Assembly (NCBI RefSeq): GCF_002979455.1
Contig: NZ_PCOU01000012.1
Coordinates: forward strand, 1-64,000
Source: Chryseobacterium sp. MYb7
Lineage (GTDB): Bacteria > Bacteroidota > Bacteroidia > Flavobacteriales > Weeksellaceae
Direction of reading: 5' to 3'
DNA length: 64,000 nucleotides
The position numbers and the translations under genes were made by a program. The notes beneath the pieces are model-generated. The model had not been told where the DNA came from. It did no database searches and worked only from the letters and a program-made list of their open reading frames with translations. Positions 1 to 10,724 of the stretch are shown in pieces; positions within the stretch are counted from its first letter, which is position 1, and each line of letters starts with the position of its first letter.

Positions 1-297
1 TTAGCGACTCTAATTTCCTAATCCCTTTTTTTATTTCAAATAAAAAATATAATTTTTGAAAAAGTCAAGATGACTTCTATGTATAAGTTTTTGTGTTGCT
101 TAATTAGTGTTTTTTTACCGCCCGATCTTATCGAAATTTTCGCCTTTAGCATAATACTGAAGGTTGACTAAATATCGTTAAGCTAAACCATTGATAATTC
201 TTGAGCTTTAAAAGAGATATACTAGATTTTAAATCTCAATTTCTATGTAATAAATCCTATTAAATTTTATATATCAATAAGAAAAATTAACAAAAAG

Positions 298-726
298 ATG
301 AAGTTTAAAGACATCCATATTGGACAATTAATAGAGAAAGGAGTTGTGGAGGATAACATAGATATTTTTCGAATTAGTAATTTTTTGAAATGTACAGAAG
401 AAGAAATAAAAGAGATGTACCAAAAAAAAAATCTTGATACTGATATTTTATTGAAATGGTGCAAATTGTTAGAATATGATTTTTTTAGACTGTACTCACA
501 ACATCTTATTTTATATGCGCCTCCAGCCCTAAAAATTAAAAATAAAAAGAAAAATCTTCCTCAATTCCGCAAAAATATTTACACGAAGGAAATTGTTGAT
601 TTTATTTTAGAACAAATTTATAAAGAAGAAATGACCCGTCAACAAGTTATAGAAAGATATGGTATTCCCAAAACAACACTAAATAAATGGCTACAAAAAG
701 ATATTAAAGATGAAACCAAATTATAG
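298..726 (+). CDS. Small helix-turn-helix protein, first of an overlapping pair
   Basis: A 142-residue protein with no signal peptide. The C-terminal part (about residues 112-135, MTRQQVIERYGIPKTTLNKW) reads as a helix-turn-helix of the kind found in transposase orfA proteins and small DNA-binding proteins. The N-terminal half is charged and Lys-rich and I do not recognise it. Its stop overlaps the start of the next frame by 17 bases, so the two are probably translated together. Such overlapping small HTH pairs recur in Chryseobacterium-type genomes, as far as I recall. No DDE catalytic residues are present, so it is not a transposase by itself. The surroundings (decayed transposase pieces at 2.9-3.3 kb, very AT-rich sequence) suggest mobile DNA. 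The role is unknown; DNA binding is an inference from the HTH. Confidence 0.6.
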   Translation: MKFKDIHIGQLIEKGVVEDNIDIFRISNFLKCTEEEIKEMYQKKNLDTDILLKWCKLLEYDFFRLYSQHLILYAPPALKIKNKKKNLPQFRKNIYTKEIVDFILEQIYKEEMTRQQVIERYGIPKTTLNKWLQKDIKDETKL

Positions 727-1023
727 ATATATATATTCCGATATACTTAAAAAAAAATTTCCTCATAAGATGAATGACTGTGAAAAATTACTTACAAAAA
801 GTTCTCTGAATTTTTTTGATATCATTAAACTTAATGACATAATATTTGGAACACCTAAATGCTCTAATTACGATTTTAACCAAAAACGTCGTTCATATCG
901 CAAGGTTGATATCTTGAAGATACTGGATTATCAAAAAAAAATAAACTAAATAATAGTCAATTAGCAAAGCATTTTAATCTTAGTAGAAATACTGTTACGA
1001 AATGGAAAAGAATTTTCTTGTAA
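710..1023 (+). pseudogene. Small helix-turn-helix gene broken by one base in an A9 run
   Basis: The frame opens at 710 and reads 79 residues to a stop at 947-949. Directly after a run of nine A (about 928-936) a different frame continues with KLNNSQLAKHFNLSRNTVTK and more to a stop at 1021-1023. That tail is a textbook helix-turn-helix. Adding one A to the run joins the two parts into a protein of about 104 residues, and the joined form resembles the second member of small HTH pairs in related genomes (from memory). The DNA-binding part is therefore cut off in the annotated frame. Causes could be a real one-base deletion, a homopolymer sequencing error, or transcript slippage on the A run, which is known in some insertion sequences. 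I call it a pseudogene with that caveat. Confidence 0.65.
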
Positions 1024-1231
1024 AAAACATCTTTTAAAGTCCAATAAGTAATTATTGTACATTAAAATTGAAATTGTTCTCCGCAATCATGCATGAATAG
1101 TTTTAAATACTTGTGTTTCTAAGATATTGTTAGGTTATTTTAAATCAATAAGTTAAAGTAGTGTTTTTTTTTGCATTTATAGTTGATTTTAATTTGAAGG
1201 AATTCATTCCATTTTTTTTGACAATTTGCTG

Positions 1232-1239
1232 TACGTTTG
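1232..1239 (+). promoter_or_regulatory. Bacteroidota-type -7 element before the repeat protein gene
   Basis: TACGTTTG matches the flavobacterial -7 consensus TAnnTTTG and lies 43 bases before the start codon at 1282. A TTG at 1218-1220 is only 11 bases upstream, closer than the usual 17-23, so the -33 part is not convincing. Confidence 0.4.
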
Positions 1240-1281
1240 CAGGCATATCAATTTGTGGAAACTTAAAATATACATGTTAAA

Positions 1282-2664
1282 ATGAAAAAACAATTAATTA
1301 TTTTTTTTTTAATTATAGTAACTACCCTACATTCTCAAATAGGAATAAATACTTCAAACCCGATAGGGATTTTTCATGTAGATGGGGCAAAAAATAATCC
1401 TGCCAGCGGAGTGCCTTCTTCAGAGCAACAGTCAGATGATTTTGTGATTAGTAAAAAGGGAGTTGTAAGTATTGGAACAATTTCCCCAAGTCCTTATTCT
1501 TCTTTAGAAATTGACTCTAAAAAGGGTTTACGACTTCCTCAGCTCACATCTGAAGAAATTTCTAATCTTGATGATATTTCATCTACAGAATTAAGTAAAA
1601 AAGATGGCTTAATAATATATAATATCACTACAAATTGTATTAATTTTTGGGTATCAGATGAATGGCGAGAATTATGTGGATCTTCTGTATGTAATCCGGT
1701 TACTGGAACCCCTCAAATTTCTCCTTCAAATCCAAGTTTACAGGTCGGTGATACTACAACTTTTACAGCTAGTGCTGTTTCAAATGCTACAGGATATATT
1801 TGGAAAGTAAATGGAACAATACAGTCGGGTCAAACACAGTCTACTTTCAACTATACACCAAGTGATACTTCGTCTGTTACGATATCAGTCATTGCTAAAG
1901 GTTGCAATAGTTCTCAGACATCAGAATCAACTGTTTCGGGTATTCCTGCAGCAGCTTGTAATCCGGTTACTGGAACCCCTCAAATTTCTCCTGCAAATCC
2001 AAGTTTACAGGTCGGAGATACTACAACTTTTACAGCTAGTGCTGTTTCAAATGCTACAGGATATATTTGGAAAGTAAATGGAACAATACAGTCGGGTCAA
2101 ACACTGTCTACTTTCAACTATACACCAAGTGATACTTCGTCTGTTACGATATCAGTCATTGCTAAAGGTTGCAATAGTTCTCAGACATTAGAATCAACTG
2201 TTTCGGGTATTCCTGCAGCAGCTTGTAATCCGGTTACTGGAACCCCTCAAATTTCTCCTGCAAATCCAAGTTTACAGGTCGGTGATACTACAACTTTTAC
2301 AGCTAGTGCTGTTTCAAATGCTACAGGATATATTTGGAAAGTAAATGGAACAGTACAGTCGGGTCAAACACTGTCTACTTTCAGCTATATACCAAGTGGT
2401 ACTTCGCCTGTTACTATATCGGTCATTGCTACAGGTTGTAATAACTCTCAGACATCAGAATCAACTGTTTCGGGTACTCCTACTGCATTTACATGTACTA
2501 AAGTGGGACGATTTTTAAAAGCAGGTACTAATTGTAAAGATTATCACTATTGTCATGTGAATAACGGAGTAATTTTATTAAATGATTACACTTGTGCAGG
2601 TAGTACTTTATTTGATAAGAGTATAGGTAATTGCCAACCAACAATATCTTCATGCCCATATTGA
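1282..2664 (+). CDS. Secreted three-repeat protein with chitin-binding-like C-terminus
   Basis: A 460-residue exported protein. Residues 1-18 are a signal peptide ending near LHSQ. The mature start IGINTSNP matches a family of flavobacterial secreted proteins. Residues 137-225, 226-314 and 315-403 are three nearly identical 89-residue units, each with paired Cys and a PKD/Ig-like pattern (SLQVGDTTTFTASAVSNATG in each). The last 55 residues hold six Cys (405, 418, 424, 438, 451, 458) with a Tyr before the third and an F-D pair between the fourth and fifth. This spacing resembles the peritrophin-A (type 2 chitin-binding, CBM14) fold, which is mainly known from invertebrates and their viruses. 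No type IX sorting domain is visible. Likely role: surface adhesion or binding to a polysaccharide such as chitin. The chitin-binding assignment is from Cys spacing only. Confidence 0.65.
   Translation: MKKQLIIFFLIIVTTLHSQIGINTSNPIGIFHVDGAKNNPASGVPSSEQQSDDFVISKKGVVSIGTISPSPYSSLEIDSKKGLRLPQLTSEEISNLDDISSTELSKKDGLIIYNITTNCINFWVSDEWRELCGSSVCNPVTGTPQISPSNPSLQVGDTTTFTASAVSNATGYIWKVNGTIQSGQTQSTFNYTPSDTSSVTISVIAKGCNSSQTSESTVSGIPAAACNPVTGTPQISPANPSLQVGDTTTFTASAVSNATGYIWKVNGTIQSGQTLSTFNYTPSDTSSVTISVIAKGCNSSQTLESTVSGIPAAACNPVTGTPQISPANPSLQVGDTTTFTASAVSNATGYIWKVNGTVQSGQTLSTFSYIPSGTSPVTISVIATGCNNSQTSESTVSGTPTAFTCTKVGRFLKAGTNCKDYHYCHVNNGVILLNDYTCAGSTLFDKSIGNCQPTISSCPY
1690..2490 (+). repeat. Three tandem 267-bp near-identical units inside the secreted protein gene
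   Basis: Units at 1690-1956, 1957-2223 and 2224-2490 each begin TGTAATCCGGTTACTGGAAC and stay in frame (89 codons). The first two differ at only a few bases, including silent positions. The third diverges more towards its end. Identity at the DNA level points to recent duplication or gene conversion and predicts copy-number variation. Confidence 0.9.
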
Positions 2665-2962
2665 TGCATATTGTAACCTAATGAATAAAAGAAAGTATTG
2701 AAAATTAATTGCTTGTTTTTATGTTATAGACTTGTTCCCTTCCATAAGTTAACTTGTAACTAATTTAAGAAAGAATTTATCAAATTTTTATTTGATAGAC
2801 AGTAAATTATTTTATCTAAAGAATTTCCCGAGACAAGTCTCGATATTATCAGGGTTAAAAGATAAAAGTTGAAAAACGGACGGCTTTTCAAAATAGGTTG
2901 TAAAACTGTAGATTTTATTCATGGAAGATGAATCATATTTTCAAGAGTCATAATAGAACTTT

Positions 2963-3160
2963 GCTTTTATATCAATGGGGTTCCTTATGAAATATAGAAA
3001 AAAGGTCCTAAATGAAGTTTCTGGATAAACTTTCAAGCTCTTATACTGTTGATTTTCAAATCGGTATAATATTTACTTTATAGAAATCGATTATGAATCA
3101 GATTATGCACATTTTCTAATGCAAAATGTTCAAACAATAAAAATAAATGAAGACCGGAAA
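2963..3160 (+). pseudogene. Decayed IS200/IS605-type TnpA fragment
   Basis: Broken reading frames recall a Y1 transposase. MKYRKK runs on, after a frameshift in an A run, as VLNEVSG, like the tKYRKKVL region of IS200/IS605 TnpA. Further on, IEIDYESDYAHFLMQNVQ resembles the segment around the HxH motif (usually DHVHFLiQ), with the first His replaced by Tyr. Stops and at least two frame changes separate the pieces, so no functional protein is made. The boundaries are approximate and no terminal hairpins were identified. Confidence 0.5.
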
Positions 3161-3175
3161 ATGTAGACTTACATA

Positions 3176-3282
3176 AAAAGATTCGAAGTTTATTAGATGT
3201 TGGAAAAAGCTATAGCGAAATTCAATTCATGTGAGGATGCTCAAAGTATACTATTTCCAAAGTCAAAAATAGAAAAAATAAA
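3176..3282 (+). pseudogene. Fragment of a transposase-like helix-turn-helix
   Basis: The frame reads KIRSLLDVGKSYSEIQ, then a stop, then GCSKYTISKVKNRK. That is the pattern of a homeodomain-like HTH (ELGCSKSTISKVK type) found at the N-terminus of many transposases and HTH regulators. The internal TGA and the missing remainder show that it is a remnant. It follows the TnpA-like debris directly. Confidence 0.4.
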
Positions 3283-3310
3283 AATTGTCTAATTGTTAAA
3301 TATAAATATA

Positions 3311-4006
3311 ATGAAAAAAAGATTATTATTAATAATGGTATTTGGAGGCTTTTCCTCAATATATTCTCAGGTAGGAATTAATACAGAGACTCCAAAAGCA
3401 ACCCTGGATGTTGTGGCAAAAGAAACAGGAAAAGGATTCCGCCTTGAGGATGGAAATCAGGGGAACAATAAGGTTTTGATGTCCGATGCAGATGGAATAG
3501 GTACATGGAAAGATTTGGATATTCCGGTTGCAGATAATAATTTTAAATTAGTAAGGACATATAATATTCAGTTGAATTTACAAACAACCACTAATACAGA
3601 CCGTACTGTCTTGTTGGGGACTATACCTTCAGTCGAAATTAAGAATCCAGATAATTTTATAGTATGCAATATCCAATCTCCAACAACAATTGTAAATAAT
3701 ACATTAAGTGCAATAGCTTATGGTTTTCGTCTCAACATTGAGAGCAGTGTATATGGGGCTACACCAGTTAATATTATAACCAATACTGGTTTTGCCGATA
3801 CTACCCAAATTGTACCCTATTCTTTCTATATCAATCAATATCCGGTGGGAACACATACATTTGATCTCTATGGAAGTAGATATAATTCTAATGGAAGCAA
3901 TGCGTCTACAAGAGATTTATATTTTAATGCAATCTCAACGGATGGTAATGGAGCAACTGTAAGTGAGAAAAAAGGATTAATGCTTATTTATGTGTATGAA
4001 AGGTAA
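3311..4006 (+). CDS. Secreted flavobacterial protein (QVGINTETP family)
   Basis: A 231-residue exported protein of unknown function. I start it at the ATG at 3311, because the frame upstream only has a TTG and the signal peptide MKKRLLLIMVFGGFSSIYSQ begins here. The mature N-terminus QVGINTETPKATLDV is the same signature as in the repeat protein at 1282. It is widespread in Flavobacteriia, often at the start of surface proteins. The rest (about 50-231) looks beta-rich, with no Cys pattern or known catalytic motif. It has no sorting domain. It stands alone, with decayed mobile DNA before it and a 470-base gap behind it. Function unknown; a surface or matrix role is inference. Confidence 0.7.
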   Translation: MKKRLLLIMVFGGFSSIYSQVGINTETPKATLDVVAKETGKGFRLEDGNQGNNKVLMSDADGIGTWKDLDIPVADNNFKLVRTYNIQLNLQTTTNTDRTVLLGTIPSVEIKNPDNFIVCNIQSPTTIVNNTLSAIAYGFRLNIESSVYGATPVNIITNTGFADTTQIVPYSFYINQYPVGTHTFDLYGSRYNSNGSNASTRDLYFNAISTDGNGATVSEKKGLMLIYVYER

Positions 4007-4479
4007 AGTTTAATAGATTTCATGATTAATCCGTTTTTACTTTTTCGTTAGATTTCCAAATAGAAAATAATGTTAAAATTTGTTAGTTTTTTAACTTTGT
4101 AAAAACTAATACAACAACAGGCACTTTAAGTACTTTTCTAGGTCTCACGATATAATCTCGCGCTGCTTGTTACAAGTAAATTCAGATCGAAATTGAGAGG
4201 TAAAGTCTTATTGTTATGGAATATATTTCACTTGTAATTAGTTAACTTGAGTTCGGGTTAAGCAAAGGTTAAAAATAATTGACCGTCCTTTACTTTTTAA
4301 GATTTTCAGAATTTATTTTCGTAGTTAAGAACTTGCTGTCTTTCACTTCGTTTTTGAGATAATTCATTTTTCTTATGCAAAGGTAAAATGTTTAATTCAA
4401 AAAATGCTACCCTAACTCCCAATGGTGAACCGCTCCGTTTTTATACCTAAAAAATTTCAAGAATTATTAATAAGCAATA
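4007..4479. other. Long gap with a possible promoter but no gene
   Basis: No convincing reading frame on either strand. TAACTTTG at 4092-4099 fits the -7 consensus but lacks a well-placed TTG. The strong terminator at 4480-4513 closes the gap. A non-coding transcript of about 400 bases is possible but unproven. Confidence 0.4.
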
Positions 4480-4513
4480 AAACAGACCATCTCAATATTG
4501 AGATGGTCTGTTT
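4480..4513. terminator. Perfect 34-base palindrome, bidirectional terminator
   Basis: AAACAGACCATCTCAATA and its exact complement form a 17-bp self-complementary palindrome centred at 4496/4497, ending in a short T run on either strand. It insulates the thiamine operon from upstream transcription. No upstream gene reads into it. Confidence 0.75.
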
Positions 4514-4532
4514 GTATAATTTAAAATTCAAT

Positions 4533-4563
4533 TTTGCCCATTCTAAAAAAATGTCTAACTTCG
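4533..4563 (+). promoter_or_regulatory. Promoter of the thiamine operon
   Basis: TTTG at 4533-4536, 19 bases, then TAACTTCG at 4556-4563 (one mismatch to TAnnTTTG). The predicted transcript start falls at the first bases of the TPP aptamer. Confidence 0.65.
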
Positions 4564-4569
4564 TCCCAT

Positions 4570-4649
4570 ACTTTAGGGGTGTCTGTTATCAACAGACTGA
4601 GACTTTACCCTTTGAACCTGATCTGGATCATACCAGCGTAGGGAAAAGT
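4570..4649 (+). promoter_or_regulatory. TPP riboswitch (THI element) of the thiamine operon
   Basis: Contains the conserved THI-box parts in order: AGGGGTGTCTG, CAGACTGAGA, TTTACCC, TTGAACCTGATCTGGAT, ACCAGCGTAGGGAA. P1 closes with ACTTT (4570-4574) and AAAGT (4645-4649). Thiamine pyrophosphate binding would turn off thiS and the genes behind it. This matches the known use of TPP riboswitches ahead of thiSC operons. Confidence 0.95.
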
Positions 4650-4687
4650 AGGTGACTTTTGCTGTACATTCTATTGTACAATAATGG

Positions 4688-4722
4688 CCATTCCTAAAGT
4701 ATATTTAAAATATTAGGAATGG
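4688..4722 (+). promoter_or_regulatory. Hairpin covering the thiS start codon
   Basis: CCATTCCTAA (4688-4697) pairs perfectly with TTAGGAATGG (4713-4722), a 10-bp stem that buries the thiS ATG (4719-4721) and the AGGA before it. No T run follows, so translation control rather than termination is the likely expression platform of the riboswitch 39 bases upstream. Confidence 0.6.
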
Positions 4723-4925
4723 AACTTATAATCAACCACACCCGAAAAACATTTGATGTACTTCCTGAAACGCTGGAAGCATTATTGGCTATTGAACTAC
4801 CCGGAAAGAAAAAGGGTATTGCTGTAGCCCTCAACAATCGCATTATTCCGCTGTCGGTCTGGGCGGAAACCATCCTCAACAATAACGATTCAATTTTAAT
4901 CATTACCGCCACTCAAGGCGGTTAA
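4719..4925 (+). CDS. thiS: Sulfur carrier protein ThiS
   Basis: A 68-residue ubiquitin-like sulfur carrier for building the thiazole ring of thiamine. The C-terminus is the diagnostic Gly-Gly (TATQGG), which is adenylated by ThiF and turned into a thiocarboxylate that gives its sulfur to ThiG. Length and fold pattern match the family. It is first in the operon, 25 bases ahead of thiC, under the TPP riboswitch. The start codon lies inside a predicted hairpin, consistent with translation control. The start fits because the next Met would remove the first beta strand. Confidence 0.95.
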   Translation: MELIINHTRKTFDVLPETLEALLAIELPGKKKGIAVALNNRIIPLSVWAETILNNNDSILIITATQGG

Positions 4926-7320
<2,395 letters not shown>

Positions 7321-7345
<25 letters not shown>

Positions 7346-8058
7346 GTGTTGCAGGCTTCGATCCCAGTGGTGGAGCAGGCTTATTATCAGATAGTAAAAC
7401 CTTTGAGCAATCAAAAGTGGTGGGATTGGGAATATGTACAGCATTAACATTGCAAACTGCTTTGAAATGTCTGAGTTTAGAATGGCGTCCTATAGATGAA
7501 GTAACAGAAGCTATTCAAGTGTTGATGGAAAATTACCCAATTTCAGCCGTGAAAATTGGAATAGTGAAGGATGCTGAATTTCTGGGTAAGATTGTAGAAA
7601 CAGTTCAAAAAGGAAATCCTGAAGTGAAAATCATTTGGGATCCGGTTCTGAAAAGCACTTCCGAATTTACATTTTTTGATCTTGAAACACTTCCTCAATT
7701 GAAAAATACGATTAATAAGTTGAGTTTAATTACACCTAATTACAATGAATATAGTGTTTTAAAGGAAAATAATCTTCTACGGGATACTCACCAATGCTCA
7801 TTACTGATCAAAGGAGGACATAGAGAAGATCATTTAGGAACGGATATTTTAGTTGGAAATGGAAAAGAAATTCTTTTAACTCCAACTGAAGGTGGTGCAA
7901 CCTATTTTCCTAAACATGGCTCCGGCTGTGTTTTATCATCAGCCATAACCGCAGAACTTGCGAAAGGTGGAAACATCGAAACTGCCTGTAGAAATGGGAA
8001 ATTATACATCGAAAAATTTTTAAAAAGCAATTCCTCTTTGCTGGGAACACATTCATAG
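7321..8058 (+). CDS. thiD: Hydroxymethylpyrimidine/phosphomethylpyrimidine kinase ThiD
   Basis: A 245-residue ribokinase-fold enzyme that phosphorylates HMP and HMP-P to HMP-PP, the pyrimidine donor for ThiE. The substrate-binding N-terminus GFDPSGGAGLLSDSKTF is diagnostic. Near the C-terminus KHGSGCVLSSAI carries the GSGC anion hole and neighbouring catalytic residues (usually GTGC). Length is slightly below the typical 260-270. The start overlaps the end of the ThiE/TenI-like gene by 25 bases. The product feeds thiE five bases downstream. Confidence 0.93.
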
Positions 8059-8063
8059 AAAAC

Positions 8064-8678
8064 ATGGAAAAATTACAATATATATCACAAGGAAGCACAA
8101 TACAGGAACAGGAACTTTGTATCCGTAAAGCCCTTGATAACGGAATCAAATGGGTACAGGTTCGCTGGAAAAATGCTCCTGAAAACGAATTAATCAATCT
8201 TTGTGAAATTTCAAAACAACTTTGTTCAGAATATCAGGCGGTTTGTATCATCAATGACCATGTGCAAATAGCCAAAGAAATAGATGCAGATGGTGTTCAT
8301 TTAGGATTGAACGACAGTGCCATTGAAGAAGCAAAACTGATCTTAGACGAAAATAAAATAATTGGAGGAACGGCTAATACCCTTTCAGATGTCATTCAGA
8401 GAATCAAAGAATCTTGTGATTATATCGGTTTAGGACCATTGAGATTTACTACAACCAAAGAAAAACTAAGCCCTGTTCTGGGATTTGAAGGCTACCAGGC
8501 TATTGTTGATGGATTAAGAGAAAAATCAATAGACGTTCCCAAAATATTTGCCATCGGAAGCGTTACCCTTGAAGATATTTTGCCGTTAAAGGGAATCGGG
8601 ATTTATGGTGTTGCTGTATCTGGGCTCATTACAAAACAGCCGACTATTATTAATGAACTAAAAAAAGTAATGATATGA
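8064..8678 (+). CDS. thiE: Thiamine phosphate synthase ThiE
   Basis: A 204-residue TIM-barrel enzyme that joins HMP-PP with thiazole phosphate to make thiamine phosphate and pyrophosphate. Family signatures are all present: VQVRWKNA (usually vQlReK), [44 protein letters not shown] and [10 protein letters not shown]. Length is typical. It follows thiD by five bases and overlaps thiG by four (ATGA). Because this copy retains the catalytic motifs, it is the likely true ThiE, while the gene at 6758 is a divergent relative. Confidence 0.93.
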   Translation: MEKLQYISQGSTIQEQELCIRKALDNGIKWVQVRWKNAPENELINLCEISKQLCSEYQAVCIINDHVQIAKEIDADGVHLGLNDSAIEEAKLILDENKIIGGTANTLSDVIQRIKESCDYIGLGPLRFTTTKEKLSPVLGFEGYQAIVDGLREKSIDVPKIFAIGSVTLEDILPLKGIGIYGVAVSGLITKQPTIINELKKVMI

Positions 8679-9451
8679 ACCATCAGAAATTAGAAATAGC
8701 AGGAAGAATTTTTGAATCAAGACTGTTTTTAGGAACAGGAAAATTCGGAAGTATGAGAGATATGGTACAATCTGTCATCGCTTCCGAAACCAATATGGTA
8801 ACGATGGCGCTCAAAAGAATTGACGCCCAATCCAGTGAAGACGATCTGCTTGATTCATTAAAAGAAACCAACGTTCACCTTCTGCCCAATACTTCCGGAG
8901 CAAGAACGGCTAAAGAAGCTGTATTGGCAGCTCAGTTAGCAAGAGAAGCGCTGGAAACCAACTGGGTGAAACTGGAAATTCATCCGGATCCGAAATATTT
9001 ACTGCCGGATCCTATCGAAACCTTATATGCGACGGAAGAATTGGCGAAATTAGGATTTATTGTCATGCCTTACATTCATGCAGATCCTGTTTTGTGCAAA
9101 CGTCTTGAAGATGCCGGAACAGCTGTGGTAATGCCTTTGGGAGCACCCATTGGAACCAATAAAGGGTTAAGAACACAGGATTTTTTGGAAATAATCATCA
9201 GCCAGAGTAATGTTCCCGTAGTGGTAGATGCAGGAATCGGGGCACCATCAGATGCTGCAAAAGCAATGGAGATGGGAGCAGATGCCGTTTTGGTGAATAC
9301 TGCCATTGCCGTAGCCGGAAATCCACTGAATATGGCCTTAGCTTTTAAAGAAGGCGTGATTGCCGGAAGAAGAGCTTTTGAATCAGGATTAGGTGCTATT
9401 GGCAACCATGCTGAAGCTTCAAGCCCGCTTACTTCGTTTTTATTTGAATAA
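8675..9451 (+). CDS. thiG: Thiazole synthase ThiG
   Basis: A 258-residue TIM-barrel protein that assembles thiazole phosphate from deoxyxylulose 5-phosphate, dehydroglycine (from ThiH) and sulfur from ThiS thiocarboxylate. Conserved stretches are [32 protein letters not shown], the catalytic-Lys segment [17 protein letters not shown], and [20 protein letters not shown]. It starts four bases inside thiE and ends nine bases before thiH, its partner in the ThiGH complex. Full length. Confidence 0.96.
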   Translation: MNHQKLEIAGRIFESRLFLGTGKFGSMRDMVQSVIASETNMVTMALKRIDAQSSEDDLLDSLKETNVHLLPNTSGARTAKEAVLAAQLAREALETNWVKLEIHPDPKYLLPDPIETLYATEELAKLGFIVMPYIHADPVLCKRLEDAGTAVVMPLGAPIGTNKGLRTQDFLEIIISQSNVPVVVDAGIGAPSDAAKAMEMGADAVLVNTAIAVAGNPLNMALAFKEGVIAGRRAFESGLGAIGNHAEASSPLTSFLFE

Positions 9452-9460
9452 ATCATACTC

Positions 9461-10579
9461 ATGAAAAGCTTTAAAGATGTTTTTGAAAACTACCAATGGG
9501 ATGAGGTAAAGAATAAGCTTGAAAAAGTTAGTCTGTCTGATGTAAGGTACAGTCTTCAGAAGAAGAATAAAACCCTTGACGATTTCCTGAATCTCCTGTC
9601 ACCAGCTGCTTCTCAGGAACTGGAGCTGATGGCAAGAATGACACAGATGCTCACCCAAAAACGATTTGGAAAAACCATCCAGTTGTATGCACCGTTGTAT
9701 CTCAGCAACGAGTGTCAGAATATCTGTACCTACTGCGGGTTCAGTCTTGATAATAACCTGAAAAGGAAAACACTCTCTGATATGGAACTGATGATTGAAG
9801 CCTCAGTACTGAAGTCTATGGGAGTGAATCATGTATTGCTGGTAAGCGGAGAAGCAAATAAAATAGTAGGTGTGCCTTATTTTCAGAATGCGGTGCGTAA
9901 GCTAAAACCTCATTTTTCCAATATTTCCATTGAAGTGCAGCCATTGATGGAAGAAGAATACAAACTGCTTCATGAAGAAGGAGTGCATTCCGTTTTGGTG
10001 TATCAGGAAACCTATCATCAGGATGTTTACAGAGAATACCATCCGAAAGGTAAAAAATCAAACTTTCATTTTCGCCTGGAAACTCCGGACAGGATAGGAA
10101 GAGCAGAAATTCATAAAATCGGGCTTGGAGTTCTCCTTGGACTTGAAAATTGGAGAGTAGACAGTTTTTTCAACGCATTACACATCGATTATCTTCAGAA
10201 ACACTACTGGAAAAGTAAGTTTTCCGTTTCTTTTCCAAGGCTCAGACCTGCTGAAGGAATCATTGAACCCAATTTTATTATGGAAGATAAAGACCTTCTT
10301 CAATTGATCTGTGCCTATAGAATCTGGAATGAAGATCTTGAAATTTCCATTTCTACCAGAGAAAATGAAGTATTCAGAAATAATATTGTATCTCTGGGAG
10401 CAACTGCCATGAGTGCAGGATCAAAGACAAACCCCGGAGGTTATGCTGTGGATAAAGAATCTCTGGAACAGTTTGAAACCAGTGACGAGCGAAGTATGGA
10501 TGAAATCAGGCTCATGATCAAAAAAGCAGGTTATGATCCTGTGATGAAAGACTGGGACTCTGTTTATAGCGGATTTTAA
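9461..10579 (+). CDS. thiH: 2-iminoacetate synthase ThiH (radical SAM)
   Basis: A 372-residue radical SAM enzyme that cleaves tyrosine to dehydroglycine and p-cresol for the thiazole synthase. The 4Fe-4S cysteines are C85, C89 and C92 (NECQNICTYCG, CX3CX2C). Other ThiH marks are QPLMEEEYKLL, YQETYHQDVYREYHPKGKK and SFPRLRPAEG. Presence of ThiH, with no thiO visible, means the oxygen-independent tyrosine route to dehydroglycine is used. It lies nine bases after thiG. A 145-base repeat-like spacer follows before thiF. Confidence 0.95.
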   Translation: MKSFKDVFENYQWDEVKNKLEKVSLSDVRYSLQKKNKTLDDFLNLLSPAASQELELMARMTQMLTQKRFGKTIQLYAPLYLSNECQNICTYCGFSLDNNLKRKTLSDMELMIEASVLKSMGVNHVLLVSGEANKIVGVPYFQNAVRKLKPHFSNISIEVQPLMEEEYKLLHEEGVHSVLVYQETYHQDVYREYHPKGKKSNFHFRLETPDRIGRAEIHKIGLGVLLGLENWRVDSFFNALHIDYLQKHYWKSKFSVSFPRLRPAEGIIEPNFIMEDKDLLQLICAYRIWNEDLEISISTRENEVFRNNIVSLGATAMSAGSKTNPGGYAVDKESLEQFETSDERSMDEIRLMIKKAGYDPVMKDWDSVYSGF

Positions 10580-10584
10580 AATTT

Positions 10585-10714
10585 TTAAACCATTAAGAAA
10601 TTTGAAGAGATGAAGCTTAATTAAGAAAAATCAAAGATTTTTAAGACAGTATCTTTTTCAAGCGAAGCTCATCCTAACTTTCCTTAAAAACTTAAAAAAC
10701 CTAATGGTTCAATT
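10585..10714. repeat. Intergenic palindromic element between thiH and thiF
   Basis: Outer arms AAACCATTAAG (from 10587) and CTAATGGTTCAA (to about 10712) are complementary across some 120 bases. An inner hairpin AAAAATC-AAA-GATTTTT sits at about 10626-10642. It resembles a dispersed intergenic element I recall from Chryseobacterium genomes. It may shape or end the operon mRNA. Confidence 0.5.
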
Positions 10715-10724
10715 ATCATAAAGC

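Noticed and set aside
1690-2490. Repeat array considered as CRISPR or transposon repeats
   Set aside because: Units are 267 bp, directly adjacent, in frame and inside one gene, with no spacers.
4422-4655. 77-residue plus-strand frame
   Set aside because: It runs through the perfect palindromic terminator and the TPP riboswitch and ends in the aptamer. Structured RNA, not protein, explains the sequence.
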